Assembly (NCBI GenBank): GCA_011799875.1
Contig: CM022297.1
Span: 74,652,488 to 74,716,487 of the forward strand
Source of the DNA: Thinopyrum elongatum
Lineage: Eukaryota > Streptophyta > Magnoliopsida > Poales > Poaceae
Length of the DNA: 64,000 nt
Reading direction: 5' to 3'
Positions within the stretch are counted from its first letter, which is position 1. The number at the start of each line of letters is the position of its first letter. Position numbers and translations under genes: made by a program. Shown here piece after piece: positions 21,101 to 33,860 of this stretch. The notes below the pieces were generated by a model, which saw nothing but the letters and a program-made list of their open reading frames with translations, had not been told where the DNA came from and did no database searches.

Positions 21101-22533
21101 TGAGCATGGTAATTCACCATCTCATTCGAGGGGTGCAAGAGGTGAACAACTTTGGTGGCACAATTGATTGAGGCATAGTGGGCCTTCAACCAATCCATTC
21201 CCAGAATAAGGTCCATCTTGGACGATTTCAGAATAATGGGAGACGCACTGAACTCCAACTCTTCGATTTCAACGGGAACATTATAGCTAACTGCAAAGGT
21301 TCGGCAACCACCCGCGGGGGTGTGTACCAATAAGGGTGTGTTCATGTATTCGCATTTAATGTCATGCATGCGTGCAAAATGTTCTGACATGAAGGAATGC
21401 GATGCTCCTGAATCAAATAAAACAGATGCTGGTACTGAATTAACGAGAAGTGTACCCATCACAGTATCTGGTTGATCTGGAGCTTCAGACATGTTGACGT
21501 GGTAGTACTGCCCACGACCGTAAGAAGGTCTGGCATTATTGTTGCGCTGCTGAGGAATACCACGGCCAATTCCACGTCCAGCAGAAGGGAGAGCTAGTTG
21601 ATTCTGATTTTGAGAACAATCTCTAGCACGGTGACCTGGCTTGCCACACTTGAAGCATAGTCCGCTGTCAGGACGAGGTGCTGGAGCTCGAGGTGCTGGA
21701 GCTGGCAGGGGCTGTCTCGGTGGTGGAGGTGGCAGACGTGGTGCAGCATAAGAAGGTCTGTTCGCAGGAGCTGCTGAACGGAACATGCCTTTGGGGAACC
21801 AGATGCGTCGCTTCTGGGAAGACGAGCCCGAAGATGAGCCCGACTCACGGGTGCGTCTGGACGCTTCCTTGTGCTTCTTAAGTCCAGTTTCAACCATGAT
21901 GGCCTTATTCACCAAGGTGGCGAAATCAGGGTAATCTTGAACAAGAAGGGCTAACTGAATGTCATGGTGCAGTCCTTCACGAAACTTCTCCTGTCTGCGT
22001 TCATCAGTAGGAATGTCCTCTTCAGCGTAACGAGATAAGTCTAGAAACTCGCGCTGATAGACTTCCATAGTCTTGTTTCCTTGGACAAGGCTACGGAACT
22101 CAGCCTTCTTCCTAGCTATGATAGCTAGAGGAATGTAGCGGGCGCGGAAAGCAATCTTGAACTCCGCCCAAGTGACGACAGTACCAGGCGGCAGAGTCTG
22201 TCGGTGAGTGGCCCACCATTGGGCTGCGGGACCCTTAAGAAGATATGTCGCAAAAGTGACATAGTTAATTTCGGCGACACTAGCAGACTCCATCTCATGA
22301 GAGATATCACGCAGCCAGTCATCTGCATCCAGTGGGTTGACTGTGTTGCGGAAAAACGATGGACTGAGCCTCATGAACTCTGGTAAGGTAATGGATGGTT
22401 GCTGCTGATTAGCATCAGGACGAGGGAATTGCTGCATAATCCCCGTCATAAACTGGCGGTTGAGTTCAAACTGTTGCATCATCGCTGCCATGTAATCAGG
22501 TGGTGGCGGCGGTGGCGGGTTGTTGTCAGCCAT
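18124..22533 (-). CDS. Tekay gag-pol polyprotein with chromodomain
   Basis: A 1469-aa polyprotein, starting at MADNNPPPP (22533) because upstream in-frame sequence is not gag-like. Retrotransposon gag covers roughly residues 60-230. A CCHC zinc knuckle is at 293-306 ([14 protein letters not shown]) and the aspartic protease DSGAS at 374-378. Reverse transcriptase has YLDD at 691-694. RNase H begins near CDAS (839-842). The integrase has its HHCC zinc finger at about 1051-1091 and the catalytic triad D1121, D1182, E1218. The chromodomain lies at about 1415-1460 and in this clade directs integration to marked heterochromatin. All catalytic motifs are present and I see no stop or frameshift, so the protein may be functional. 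Confidence 0.92.
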   Translation of the reverse strand: MADNNPPPPPPPDYMAAMMQQFELNRQFMTGIMQQFPRPDANQQQPSITLPEFMRLSPSFFRNTVNPLDADDWLRDISHEMESASVAEINYVTFATYLLKGPAAQWWATHRQTLPPGTVVTWAEFKIAFRARYIPLAIIARKKAEFRSLVQGNKTMEVYQREFLDLSRYAEEDIPTDERRQEKFREGLHHDIQLALLVQDYPDFATLVNKAIMVETGLKKHKEASRRTRESGSSSGSSSQKRRIWFPKGMFRSAAPANRPSYAAPRLPPPPPRQPLPAPAPRAPAPRPDSGLCFKCGKPGHRARDCSQNQNQLALPSAGRGIGRGIPQQRNNNARPSYGRGQYYHVNMSEAPDQPDTVMGTLLVNSVPASVLFDSGASHSFMSEHFARMHDIKCEYMNTPLLVHTPAGGCRTFAVSYNVPVEIEELEFSASPIILKSSKMDLILGMDWLKAHYASINCATKVVHLLHPSNEMVNYHAHITQNAEAQIYALNALNASPLDGIENIPVVCDFPDVFPEELPGIPPARAVEFVIDLKPGTTPIAKRPYKMPPHHLIELKEEIDKSLRKGFIRPSSSAWGAPSLFVKKKDGTNRLVQDYRPINQATIQNKYPLPRINDLYDQLAGSSVFSKLDLRLGYHQIRVREEDIPKTAFVTRYGSYEYTVMSFGLTNTPATFSRLMNYIFMDYLDKFVVVYLDDILVYSKNKEEHAEHLRLVLERLREHQLYAKFSKCEFWLPEVTYLGHVISKDGIAVNPERVQAILDWTPPKNAKQVRSFLGLASYCRRFVENFSKIAKPLTNLLHKGVKFEWTDKCQESFQTLKDKLTSAPVLAPPDSRKDFVIYCDASRQGLGCVLMQEWRVIAYASRQLRPHEENYPVHDLELAAVMYALKLWQHYLLGNRCEIYTDHQSLKYLFTQPDLNLRQQRWLEAIADYDCGISYTPGKANVMADALSRKSYCNNLMVRQAQPRLHAELTQLNLRILPQGSLNNLVVQPDLLKAVKEAQAKDAEIDLMKKELHLAKYRDFSVAEDGTLYFRDRIIVPRFELMTDKVMKEAHDTPLSIHPGSTKMYRDLRQRYWWSRMKQDIARYVAECDVCRRVKAEHQKPAGILQPLPIPLWKWDKVQMDFITGLPKSQKGHDAILVVVDQLSKVAHFLPVKETITASQLAELYIARIVSLHGIPKEISSDRGVLFTSKFWESFQEAMGTHITWSSAYHPQSQGQVERVNQVLEDMLRACVISFGKKWEESLPYAEFSYNNSYQASLKMAPFEVLYGRKCRTPLNWSETGERPLVGPDIIQHAEEQVRIVRENLKAAQDRQKSNYDRKRWGVIYQPGDQAYLRVTPMKGTRRFRIKGKLAPRYIGPFRIMARRGQVAYKLELPPQFSHIHDVFHVSQLRKCFKESPHRAVDHEMLELQDDLSYKEHPIRILDEAERRTRQKTTKFLKVQWSNHTEDEATWEREDHLQEEYPGLFPSTS

Positions 22534-22776
22534 CCTGCTATTCCAACAGGGGTATTTCAGCGATAGCTTATGCAAGTGTTTAACAATAAACATGAGGTAA
22601 CGCGACATTATTGAAAGAGTGCAATAGATGCTAGAAGTAGTCATTAAGACGTACAGATCCATACATAGTCGGTTACATTCGGGCAGCATAACGGCGCAAG
22701 TTGAAAAGCTAGACATGCTAGGCGGCGCGCAGGCACGCGGTAAGGAAGTACACAATGGGACATAGCAAAGGCTACA

Positions 22777-23547
22777 TCAGCGTCGGAGAAAACCACTGAA
22801 ACGGGGTAACTGCAAGTGCGGACGATGGACGTTCGTCGCAGAAGGATCCTGCGCTCCATGGGCACTCTGATGCAGAACCCGGTCTCGAGAAGAAAGAAGA
22901 GGTCCACGTGCAGGCGTGTGACCTCCCACAGCAGGCCAGACGATCCCTGATGGCATCTCAGTCCTGCTCGGGTAAAGAATGTACTCCGGATGCATCCCTG
23001 CACGAACAGCTGGTAGCAACTGTGTCATAGCCTCGTAGTAGCGTGCTCGAGTGGCAAACAACTCAACAGCAAGTGCACGAACAGTGCGATCCAAAGCCTG
23101 AGTGCACTGAATCAGAACCTGCGGGTCGTAGCGTCGAGACTCGTACGGGGCACAGATAGCTGTGTAAAATCCAGTAGCATCTCCAACAGGTGCATACGGA
23201 ATGTACCGAAACACAGTATCATCCAAGTTAGCACTGTGCTCTCCTCGGAGACGTGCGACAGCAGAGTAGGCGGCATCATGTACTGCCATCTCAATCGTCA
23301 CGCCTAATCCATGAAAAAGGTGTAGCTCGGTGTCTGAGTTGTTCTGCTGGTCATAAATCCGAACTTCAGCATAGTACTGTTCCTAGTTGAACTCGCGATA
23401 AACCTCATAGACCATGTACTCGGGATACCAGCGGTAACCCAGTCTACTCAGGAGGGCGATCAGAACAGCTGGAAATCCAGGGGCATTACGAGCCCAAGTG
23501 CGAAGCACAAGCTGGGTCGTAGGCCGCGGTGGAAATAGCCGATCCAT
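22777..23547 (-). pseudogene. Extra ORF between primer-binding site and gag
   Basis: A sense-strand ORF begins at 23547 (MDRLFPPRPTTQLVLRTWAR) and would give about 256 aa, ending at 22777. It is broken by one TAG at 23385-23383, codon 55, between REFN and EQYYAEV. From the context a TGG to TAG change is likely. The second part (MTIEMAVHDAAYSAV onward) is open and has a composition like a real protein. I do not recognise a domain. It sits upstream of gag, where some plant gypsy elements carry an accessory reading frame. Confidence 0.55.
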
Positions 23548-23940
23548 CTGAAACAGAAAGGTTCAGGGTTGTCATAAGACAATGAGAAATATAACCAATC
23601 TCGGAAGGAAAGGTTAAACAAAACAATGGAAAGGAAAATGATTATCAGACTAATCAGATCAACGTCAGGGAAATCGCACTGAATCCAGCTCTCCGGGTGG
23701 ATAGAATTAACGAGAACCTAAATGTCAGTGTTAGTAAATTTTATTAAACCCGAATAGATGAGAGATTAGAATCCCAGAGTAAAGACGAGGAATAAAAGAT
23801 CCTAATACCACCCAGTTGGCGACGTGGGCCCGTAAGCCACACAGCCAAGTTAGTAAAACAATTTTTGACCACTAGACTCAACTTCGGCCAAGGAATTGGA
23901 AAGGGGGAACTCCTAGAGGCAGTCGGCTCTGATACCAACC

Positions 23941-26900
23941 TATGACGACCCCGGCTTAATCGTGCACTAATCATACACGCAAATGCGCACAATCAAGCCT
24001 AAGGACTCACTTGAAGATATCACAACACAACTCTAAAACATAAAATAAAGTCATACAAGCTTAATATTACAAGCCAGGGCCTCGAGGGCTCGAATACAAG
24101 CTCGATGGCATACAAGCGTCAGCGGAAGCATTAGATATCTGAGTACAGATATATTACAGAGAGAGAGATAAGCCTTCACAGAGGCGGGGTAAAAATAAAA
24201 ACTACGATCGAAAGGCGTAGGCCTCCTGCCCTGGACCCTCCGATCCTACTCCTGGTCGTCGAACGGCTCCTCGTAGTAGTAGTACTCGCCAGGCGGATAG
24301 TAGTACTGGTCGTCGGCTGGGGCTTCTGGCTCAGGGGCTCCGTCGTCTGGTGGCATCAAATGGAAAATGGGGGAAAAAGAAAATAAAGCAAACGTGAGTA
24401 CTCATCCGAAGTACTCAGCAAGCAAGGATCTACACTACATATGCATCATTGTCAAAGGAATGGCTGTATATGTGGACTGGGCTGCAGAAATGCCAGAGTA
24501 GAGGGGGAAAGCCTAGTCCTATCGAAGACTAGCATCTTCAACATTCTTCGACAGTCTTGCAGCATCAGGAGAGAGCAAATGAACATAATGTAAAGTAGTA
24601 GTAGTAATATCATCAACCTCGACCTGAGATCCTTTCTCGACTCCCTGCGAGAAAGCAATCCCAGAGCCGTACTATCCAATTCTCATCACATGTTCTAGTT
24701 GTACCGATCGGGATACAACTCCGAGTGTCCGTTACCGTAGGACAGGCTATCGATAGGAGTTTCTTCCCTGCAGGGGTGCACCAAGTTACCCACCACGCTC
24801 ACTTAACTCTGGCCGGACACACTTTTCTGGGTCATGCCCGGCCTCGGCTAAGCAACACGCCGCAACCCGACCTAGGCTTATAAGAGAGGTCAGCACGCCG
24901 GACTAAACCTATGCCCCCAGGGGTCTTGGGCCATCGCCCCGGGAACTCCTGCACGTTACGGGGCCACCGAGAGCAGACCTAGCAACCCCTTATACAAGCG
25001 CGGTTGCGTTACCAGTCCAACTCGGCGTGCGCCGCTCCTTACTGACGTCAAACAAGCTTCGGCTGATGTGTACGACGCAGAACGCCCATACTATGCCCAC
25101 GTGATGGTTAGTGCTATCGGGCCAGAGGCCCCTCGGATCAAATATCCAAACCGTAGTGGATTAGGAGCGCGCGGAAACGAGCAGAGACTCACGATCGATG
25201 TGACCCCGTCGCCCCGTCTCGAGGACTTGCGGCAAGGGCTAAGAATGCCCGGCCACTCCTCGTAGTTATCTCGCGGGCACCATCCAGGTCAACCCGACTC
25301 CACATCACTTCGCGTTAAGCTCGCGCGGGTACCCCTCAGGGCCGACCCGTCTTTAGTATCGTGGTTCATAGTCAAGTCATAATATCCAAGGTAACTGTGT
25401 GTCGGACACCGAAGGGAACCATGAGGAATCACCCTCGATGGAATTCCCGCTCGATGTTATCATCAAGGTGAACGAAGGAGGAATCACCCTCGAGGTCCAC
25501 ACTTGAGAGGTTGCGCGACGATGTCGTTATCGGGGGTGGTGTAGGAGGAATCACCCTCGCTTACCACGACCGAGTAACTAACCTACAAGGTTAACATCAG
25601 AAGTGCTAACGAGGTATCACCCTCGGCACTCGACGGTAACCCAGCAGTGTCGGCAACTAAGGGGTAGTGATGTGCGGTGCCAGGGTCTGGTCCTCAATCC
25701 CGATGATCGGGTCTTCTGATGTCCAGCAGGGTAGTCGGGATCAAGTGGAGGTCTCTGTCGTGTCTCTACCCAGCCTATAATAATCAGTCTAGGATAACCA
25801 GTAAGGTAACAAAGCAGGGTACAATAATCAGGCTATGCAGCAGATATAGGAAAACAGTAGCAGTAGCAGTTCTAATGCAAGCATAAGAGAGAAAAGAGTA
25901 GGCGATATAGGCATGCTCAAAATGGGGGTGCTTGCCTGTTTGCTCGGGGGCAAGGGCAAGGTCTTCAGTAGTATCGTCGGGGACGTAGTCGTACTCCTGT
26001 GCGGCGTCTGCCTCGGGAGCTATGTCAACGTCGGGGTCTACCGAGAGAGAAGAGGGGGAAGAAACAGGTAAACATAATGCAAACAAATGCAATACGGTGC
26101 GTGTGATGCTATGATGCAGTGCAGGGTTGCCTAATTATGCATCTAAGTCATTTTAGTTATTTTTAGAATTATTCTGGGATTTAATATCCGACGTGTGTGC
26201 ACTATTCATCTGCCGGATTCGGGTCCGGAGTTACGAGTTCTTATACGTAGGAGGTTCCGATGGAGAAACAGACGGCACGATCAGACTCGTCTCGTCGTTC
26301 TGAGCAACTTTCATGTTTTAACTTTTTCGATCCGAGCTACGGTTTAAAAGTTATTAATTTTTAAAGATTATTTGAATTTCTAGAATTATTTTATTTATCA
26401 GAAAATGAATTATGACGTCAGCATGACGTGCTGCTGACGTCAGCAAGTCAACAGTCGGCTGACTAAGTCAAATATGACATGTGGGTCCAGTGGGACCCAC
26501 ATGTCAGCCTCTGTTAAGACTAACAGTGGATTAATCCAGTTAACAGGGTGATTAGAGGGGTGGGCCCCACATGTCAGTGAGACATTAGGCTAAATTAATT
26601 AATTCTAGTTAATTAAGTGCTTAATTAGGTTAATTAGCCGCCGGGGCCCACATGTCAGGGAGAGGGGGTGAACAGTGCCGCGTTGACTCTGGTCAACGAG
26701 GGCAAGTGGGGTCCCTGGGCCCACCAGTCAGTGGCCCAGGTGGTGCCACGTGGGTGCCACGCCAGCGCGGCGACCGGAGACGCGCCGGCGACCTTCCCAG
26801 CGGCGGAAGTTCGCCGGAGCTGCCCGGAAATCCGCTACGCTGCGTCAAATCGCCCGCAACCACTTGCGTTCGATCGGTCTCTCGCCCGCGCATCTAACTA

Positions 26901-28140
26901 CGGTGGTAGTTCGACCGAACACAGCCCCTAGCGACGGCGGCGAGCGGTGGAGCGGTCGCCGGAGTTCGGGCTTCGACGAATCCTTAGCTAGGGGGTACGG
27001 GAGAGCGTGTGCGCGGGCGCGTTCGACTCCTGGAAGCAGCAGGAACAGAATGCCGTGCTCAAACGAGCACGACAGGGGCCATGGCCACGGCGGCGAGTTG
27101 AACCGCGGCGTCGGGCTCACGGCGTCGTCGGCTGCTAGCTACAGGCGACGGCGGGCAGCGCAAAGAATAGGAGAGAAAGGCTGGAAGCTCACCGAGCGGC
27201 TACGGAAAACCCTTGGTGGCTTAGGAGCAGCAGACGGCGCCGGGGACGACGAAGCTCACCGGAAGCGGAGAGATGCGGGGCGGCTCGATTCGCTTGTAGC
27301 CGGGCTCCCTGGCTCCTTCCAGTGGCGCCAGAGGTTGAGGAAGACGACGACGGAGCTGGCCGGCACAGTGGGCGAGCGCGGGGTCGCCGGTGGCCACGGC
27401 AAATGGCGAAGTGCGGCGTCATCGGCGCTCGGACGCCTCGGATCTGAGGAGGAAGGAGGCAGAGCGAGCGAGGGAGAGAGATGGGGAATGCCAGGGGAAG
27501 CCAGGGGGGTTGAGTGGCTCCGGCCTTATCTCCTCCTCCTCCCTGTAGCGTCGGTGGCGCCGCGGTGTCGCCGGCCGACTGGCGCGCGCGCGCGCGGCCA
27601 CGGCGGGGACGACACGGGGAGGAGGGAGACGAGGTGGGCCTGCTGGGCCGCGACTCGGGGCACTGTGCACTAAGGCCCAGTGCACAGTGTCCCGCTGTTG
27701 ATTTTCTGTTTTAGCTTCTCCATTTTCTTTTATCCTTTTCTGTTTCAAAATGTTTAGGGCACTTGTGCACTTTCGAAAAATGGGGGAGTTGGCCCAAATA
27801 TTGCAATGCTATATTAGCTCTCACCAAAAAGTGGTTTGGACAGTTTTGGAGTTCATTTGAATCTGCAATGATTTTAAATGAATTAATATTGCTGTTTTGG
27901 GTGCTGTTTCATCTTGTTTGACTCATCAATCATATTCCAAAAATGTTGGTTATGATTTTGCCATGACCACTGGATTATTTGATAATTAATGGACATTTTT
28001 CCAGCAGAGTTGAATCAACTTCAACTTACACTTTGAAATTTAAATTGATTTTCAGATTTGCATTTGAATTGAATTATTAACACATATGACTTGGCACTAT
28101 TAACAGCTGATCATGGTGGCTATTACATAGGGGTGTTACA
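23941..28140 (-). repeat. 5' LTR of the complete Tekay element (4.2 kb)
   Basis: This copy begins TATGACGACC rather than TGTGACGACC. Other differences from the 3' copy that I noticed include CAGGGTAGTC/CAGGGCAGTC, GTGCTGCTGA/GCGCTGCTGA and GACGGCGCC/GACGGCGTC. Confidence 0.9.
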
Positions 28141-28145
28141 GTTGT

Positions 28146-28757
28146 ATTGAGAATCAAAGAGAGAGAAGAAGCCATCTAGCTACTAGCTATGGAGCCGTAG
28201 GTCTGAGGTAAACTACTCACGCATCATCGGAAGGGAAATGGAGTTGATGTAGAAGCCCTCCGTGATCGATTCCCCCTCCGGCGAGATGCCGGAAAAGGCC
28301 CCAAGATGGGATCTCACGGGAACAGAAGGTTGTGGCGGTGAAAAATTATTTTCGGGGCTCGTTCTGGTGGTTCTGGAATATATGTGAATATATAGGAGGA
28401 AGGGCTAGGTCAGAGGACTCCCAAGGGGCCCACAAGGCAGGGGCGCCCCCCCTAGGGCGCGCCCTCCACCCTTGTCGCCGCCTCGCGGCTCTTCTGACTT
28501 GGACTCCAAGTCCCCTGGGTGTCTTCTGGTCCAAGAAAAATCATCGTGAAGTTTTATTCCGTTTGGACTCCGTTTGGTATTCCTTTTCTGCGAAGCTAAA
28601 AAACAAGGAAAAAACAGAAAGTGGCACTAGGCTCTAGGTTAATAGGTTAGTCCCAAAAATAATATAAAATAGCATAATAATGCATATAAAACATCCAAAA
28701 CAGATAATATAATAGCATGGAACAATCAAAAATTATAGATACATTGGAGACGTATCA
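28146..28757 (-). repeat. 3' LTR of the Athila-like element, part 2
   Basis: The proximal remainder of the 3' LTR, ending at ACATTGGAGACGTATCA. It is preceded in element orientation by an AAGCTTGGAGATGC purine-rich tract. Confidence 0.85.
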
Positions 28758-31538
28758 AGCATCTCCAAGCTTAATTCCTGCTCGTCCTCGAGTAGGTAAA
28801 TGATAAAAACAGAATTTTTGATGTGGAATGCTACCTAACATACTTATCCATGTATTTTTCTTTATTGTGGCATGAATGTTCAGATCCATAAGATTCAAAA
28901 CAAAAGTTTAATATTGACATAAAAACAATAATACTTCAAGCATACTAATAAAGCAATCATGTCTTGTCAAAATAACATGGCCAAAGAAAGTTATCCCTAC
29001 AAAATCATATAGTCTGGCTATGCTCCACCTTCACCACACAAAGTATTTAAATCATGCACAACCCCGATAATAAGCCAAGCAATTGTTTCATACTTTTGAT
29101 GTTCTCAAACCTTTTCAACTTTCACGCAATGCATGAGCGTGAGCCATGGACATAGCACTATAGGTGGAATAAAATATGATGGTTGTGGAGAAGACAAAAA
29201 GGAGATAGTCTCACATCAACTAGGCGTATCAACGGGCTATGGAGATACCCATCAATAGATATCAATGTGAGTGGGTAGGGATTGCCATGCAACGGATGCG
29301 CTAGAGCTATAAGTTTATGAAAGCTCAAAAAGAAACTAAGTGGGTGTGCATCCAACTTGCTTGCTCACGAAGACCTAGGACAATTTGAGTAAGCCCATCA
29401 TTGGAATATACAAGCCAAGTTCTATAACAAAAAGTTCCCACTAGTATATGAAAGTGACAACATAGGAGACTCTCTATTATGAAGATCATGGTGCTACTTT
29501 GAAGCATAAGTGTGGAAAAAGGATAGTAACATTGCCCCTTCTCTCTTTTCTCTCTTTTTTTGGTGGGCTTCTTTGGCCTCTTTTATTTTATTTGTGGGCT
29601 TCGTTGGCTCCTTTTATTTTTTTCCTCACATGGGACAATGCTCTAATAATGAAGATCATCACACTTTTATTTACTTACAACTCAAAAATTACAACTCGAT
29701 ACTTAGAACAAAATATGACTCTATATGAATGCCTCCGGCGGTGTACCGGGATGTGCAATGACTCAAGAGTGACATGTATAATAATTATGAACGGTGGCTT
29801 TGCCACAAATACTATGTCAACTACATGATCATGCAAAGCAATATGACAATGATGGAGCGTGTCATAATAAAACAGAACGGTGGAAAGTTGCATGGCAATA
29901 TATCTCGGAATGGCTATGAAAATGCCATAATAGGTAGGTATGGTGGCTGTTTTGAGGAAGGTAAAAGGTAGGTGTATGGTACCGGCGAAAGTTGCGCGGT
30001 ACTAGAGAGGTTAGCAAAGGTGGAAGGGTGAGAGTGCGTATAATCCATGGACTCGACATTAGTCATAAAGAACTCACATACTTATTGCAAAAATATATTA
30101 GTCATCGAAACGGAGTACTACGCGCATGCTACTAGGGGGATAGATTGGTAGGAAAAGACCATCGCTCGTCCCCGACCGCCACTCATAAGGAAGACAATCA
30201 ATAAATAAATCATGCTCCGACTTCATCACATAACGGTTCATCATACGTGCATGCTACGGGAATCACAAACTTTAACACAAGTATTTCTAGAATCCACAAT
30301 TACTCACTAGCATGACTCTAATATCACCATCTTTATATCTTAAAACAATCATAAGGAATCAAACTTCACATAGTATTCAATGCACTTTATATGAAAGTTT
30401 TTATTATATCCCTCTTGGATGCCTATCATATTAGGACTAAATTTATAACCAAAGCAAATTGCCATGCTATTTAGAAAGACTCTAAAAATAATATAAGTGA
30501 AGCATGAGAGTTCAATAATTTCTATAAAATAAAACCACCGCCGTGCTCTAAAAAGATATAAGTGAAGCACTAGAGCAAAATTGCCTAGCTCAAAAGATAT
30601 AAGTGAAGCACAAAGTATTCTAATAAATCACGATTCATGCGTGTCCCTCTCAAAAGATGTGTACAGCAAGAATGATTGTGGCAAACTAAAAAGCAAAGAC
30701 TCATATAATACAAGACGCTCCAAGCAAAACACATATCATGTGGTGAATAAAAATATAGCCTCGAGTAAATTTACCAATAGACGAAGACGAAAGAGGGGAT
30801 GCCTTCCGGGGCATCCCCAAGCTTAGGCTCTTGGTTGTCATTGAATATTACCTTGGGGTGCCTTGGTCATCCCCAAGCTTAGACTCTTGCCACTCCTTAT
30901 TCCATAGTCCATCAAATCTTTACCCAAAACTTGAAAACTTCACAACACAAAACTCAACAGAAAACTCGTGAGATCCGTTAGTACAAGAAAATTAAATCAT
31001 CACTTTTAGTACTGTTTTGAACTCATTATTTATTTATATTTGTGTAATATCTACTGTATTCCAACTTCTCCATGGTTCATACCCCCCGATACTACCCATA
31101 GATTCATCAAAATAAGCAAACAACACAAAGAAAACAGAATCTGTTAAAAACAGAATAGTCTGCGAAGATCCGAATTTTTCTAATACTTCTGTAACTCTAA
31201 AAATTCTAAAAAATTAGGACAACAGAGTAATTTGTTTTATAAATCTCATGTAAAAAATTCAGGGTTTGTAAACGCTCCAGTGAATTATTAAAATTCTGTG
31301 ACTGGACACAAAAGTTTCTGTTTTTCAGCAAGATCAAATCAACTATCACCGTAAGCCATCCCAAAGGTCTTACTTGGCACAAACACTAATTAAAACACCA
31401 AAACACATCTAACCAGAGGATAGATGAAAAATTTATTGAAAAACAGAACCAAAAAAGTAGAAACAAAAATAAAATTGGGTTGCCTCCCAACAAGCGCTAT
31501 TGTTTAACGCCCTTAGCTAGGCATAAAAACACATAGAT
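28758..31538 (-). other. Non-coding interior of the Athila-like element
   Basis: AT-rich DNA between the protease ORF and the 3' LTR, where pol would normally lie. I find no reverse transcriptase or integrase motif in any frame. The end next to the LTR resembles 50931-51247 of the second Athila-like element. Confidence 0.6.
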
Positions 31539-33005
31539 CTAGGTATTGTCATCTTTGGTACGCAATCCATAAGTAGCTCTCATAATAGATTCATATGGCA
31601 ACTTAATTTTCTTTCTAGGAAAGTGTTCCATGCCCTTCCTTAACGGAAATTGAAATCTAATGTTTCCTTCTTTCATATCAATAATTGCACCAATCATTCT
31701 AAGGAAAGGTCTACTAAGAATAATAGGACATGTAGGATTGCAATCTATATCAAGAACAATGAAATCTATGGGCACATAATTATTATTTGCAACAATAAGA
31801 ACATCATTAATCCTTCCCATAGGTTTCTTAATAGTGGAATCCACAAGGTGCAAATTTAAAGAACAATCATCCAATTCGCGGAAACCTAACACATCACATA
31901 AAGTTTTTGGAATTGTGGAAACGCTAGCACCCAAATCACACAAAGCATGGCACTCATAATATTTTATTTTAATCTTAATAGTAGGTTCCCACTCATCATA
32001 AAATTTTCTAGGGATAGAAACTTCCAATTCAAGCTTTTCTTCAAAAGATCTCATCAAAGCATCAACAATATGTTTAGTAAAAGCTTTATTTTGATTATAA
32101 GCATCAGGAGAATTCAACATGGATTGCAACAAGGAAATACAATCTATTAAAGAACAATTATCATAATTAAATTCTTTGAGATCCAAAAGAGTGGGTTCAT
32201 TGCTACTTAAAGTTTTGACCTCTCCAATCCCATTTTTATCAATTTTTGCATCAAGATCTATAAACTCCGAATCATTGGGACTCCTTCTAACTAAAGTTGA
32301 CTCATCTCTAGTCCCATCTTTATCAAGATTTATTTTAGAAAACAAAGATTCAATAGGAGTCACATCAATCACTTTAAAATCTTCATCATTATTTTCACAA
32401 GAACTAGAAGAACACGCTTTCACAAACCAATCTCGCTTAGCACGAATCTTAGCGGTTCTTTCCTTACACTCATCAATAGAAATTCTCATAGCTTTTAAGG
32501 ACTCATTAATATAATGCTTGGGTGGAATAGATCTAATTTTCAAAGAATCAATCTCAAGAGAAATTCTATCCACGTTCCTAGCCAAATCATCAACCTTAAG
32601 CAATTTTTCTTCAATCAAAGCATTGAAATTCTTTTGCGAACTCATAAATTCTTTAATACTATTCTCAAAATCAGAGGACAACTTATTATAATTTCCATGG
32701 GAATTGTTGCAGGAATTACAATAATTATTAGAGGAATTACTAGGAAAAGGCCTAGGATTAAAATTACCTCTATACGCGTTATTACCAAAATTGTTCCTAC
32801 CAACAAAATTCACATCCATAAATTCATTATTGTTCTCAATCAAAGTAGACAAAGGCATATCATTAGGATCAATAGGAGCACTCCTACTAGCAAACAATTT
32901 CATAAGTTCATCTATCTTTCCACTCAAAACATTAATCTCTTCAATCGCATGCACTTTTTTACTAGTAAAAGATCTTTCGGTATGCCATTGCGAATAATTA
33001 ACCAT
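31539..33005 (-). CDS. Gag C-terminal part plus aspartic protease of the Athila-like element
   Basis: An open frame of 488 aa. Asn-rich gag sequence (FVGRNNFGNNAYRGNFNPR) near residues 65-100 is followed by a coiled-coil-like stretch. A retropepsin-type domain near residues 360-460 carries CDLGASVSTIPK, the active-site DLGA of this lineage. There is no pol extension after the stop at 31539. The first Met (MVNYSQW) is probably not a true start, because gag begins further upstream and is interrupted at 33005-33190. Confidence 0.75.
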   Translation of the reverse strand: MVNYSQWHTERSFTSKKVHAIEEINVLSGKIDELMKLFASRSAPIDPNDMPLSTLIENNNEFMDVNFVGRNNFGNNAYRGNFNPRPFPSNSSNNYCNSCNNSHGNYNKLSSDFENSIKEFMSSQKNFNALIEEKLLKVDDLARNVDRISLEIDSLKIRSIPPKHYINESLKAMRISIDECKERTAKIRAKRDWFVKACSSSSCENNDEDFKVIDVTPIESLFSKINLDKDGTRDESTLVRRSPNDSEFIDLDAKIDKNGIGEVKTLSSNEPTLLDLKEFNYDNCSLIDCISLLQSMLNSPDAYNQNKAFTKHIVDALMRSFEEKLELEVSIPRKFYDEWEPTIKIKIKYYECHALCDLGASVSTIPKTLCDVLGFRELDDCSLNLHLVDSTIKKPMGRINDVLIVANNNYVPIDFIVLDIDCNPTCPIILSRPFLRMIGAIIDMKEGNIRFQFPLRKGMEHFPRKKIKLPYESIMRATYGLRTKDDNT

Positions 33006-33189
33006 AATATTATCTAGGAGTTTAGTAGCTTATCCTAAAGTGATTTCCATAAAAGTACCTCCCGCGGCTGAATCTAAAAGATTTCTAGAAGCAAAATTTC
33101 AATCCGGCATAAATTTTTTGTATGATCATCCATAAATTTAAACCATGAGTAGGGCAATTACGTATCATCAATTTCATCCTTTCCCAAGA

Positions 33190-33624
33190 TTATGCAACAT
33201 GTTCATGATCAAGTTGCTTAAAATTCATAATATCATTCCTAAGGGAGATGATCTTAGCGGGAGGAAGATACTTGGTAATAAAAGCATCTTTACACTTGTT
33301 CCATGAATCAATACTATTTTTAGGCAAAGATGAAAGCCAAGTTTTAGCACGATCTCGTAGTGAGAACGGAAATAGCTTCAATTTACCAATATCATTATCC
33401 ACATCTTTCTTCTTTTGCATATCACACAACTCAACGAAATTATTTAGATGGGATGCGGCATCTTCACTAGGAAGGCCGGAAAATTGATCTTTCATAACAA
33501 GATTCAACAAAGCAGCATTAATTTCATAAGATTCCGCACTAGTGGCGGGAGCAATCAGAGTACTAATAAAATCATTATTATTAGTATTGTAAAAGTCACA
33601 CAATTTGGTATTCTCTTGAGTCAT
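33190..33624 (-). pseudogene. Gag N-terminal fragment of the Athila-like element
   Basis: It starts MTQENTKLCDFYNT at 33624 and contains a retrotransposon gag core (FPFSLRDRAKTWLSSLP, ITKYLPPAKI). It stops at 33190. Several stops separate it from the downstream gag-protease frame, so the polyprotein is broken. Confidence 0.75.
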
Positions 33625-33860
33625 CGTAACAAAGCAAGCAATCTAACACACGAGCAAACAAAAAGGCAAACGAAAAAGACGAATGGAAGAAGGGCGAATA
33701 AAAAGGCAAATCTTTTCGAAAATCGTTTTAGAAGTGGGGGAGAGGAAAACGAGAGGCAAATGGCGAATAATGTAATGCAAGAGATGAGAGTTTATGATGG
33801 GTACTTGGTATGTCTTGACTTGGCGTAGATCTCCCCGGCAACGGCGCCAGAAATTCTTCC

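Larger units (their letters stand above)
13887..28140 (-). mobile_element. Tekay-type chromovirus (gypsy), complete, 14.25 kb
   Basis: The LTRs (TGTGACGACC...GGTGTTACA on the plus strand) are flanked by GTTGT at 13882-13886 and 28141-28145. The empty site survives in the sister LTR near 34845. A primer-binding site TGGTATCAGAGCC (minus, 23937-23925) matches initiator-Met tRNA, and a purine tract lies beside 18086. The single pol frame is full length with an integrase-terminal chromodomain. By eye the two LTRs differ at about 14 positions in 4.2 kb, so insertion is very recent. The extra ORF upstream of gag has a stop, but gag-pol looks usable. Confidence 0.9.

Noticed and set aside
29158..30826. 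Many short frames in the Athila-like interior
   Set aside because: AT-rich non-coding interior of an LTR element; none has pol or gag motifs.
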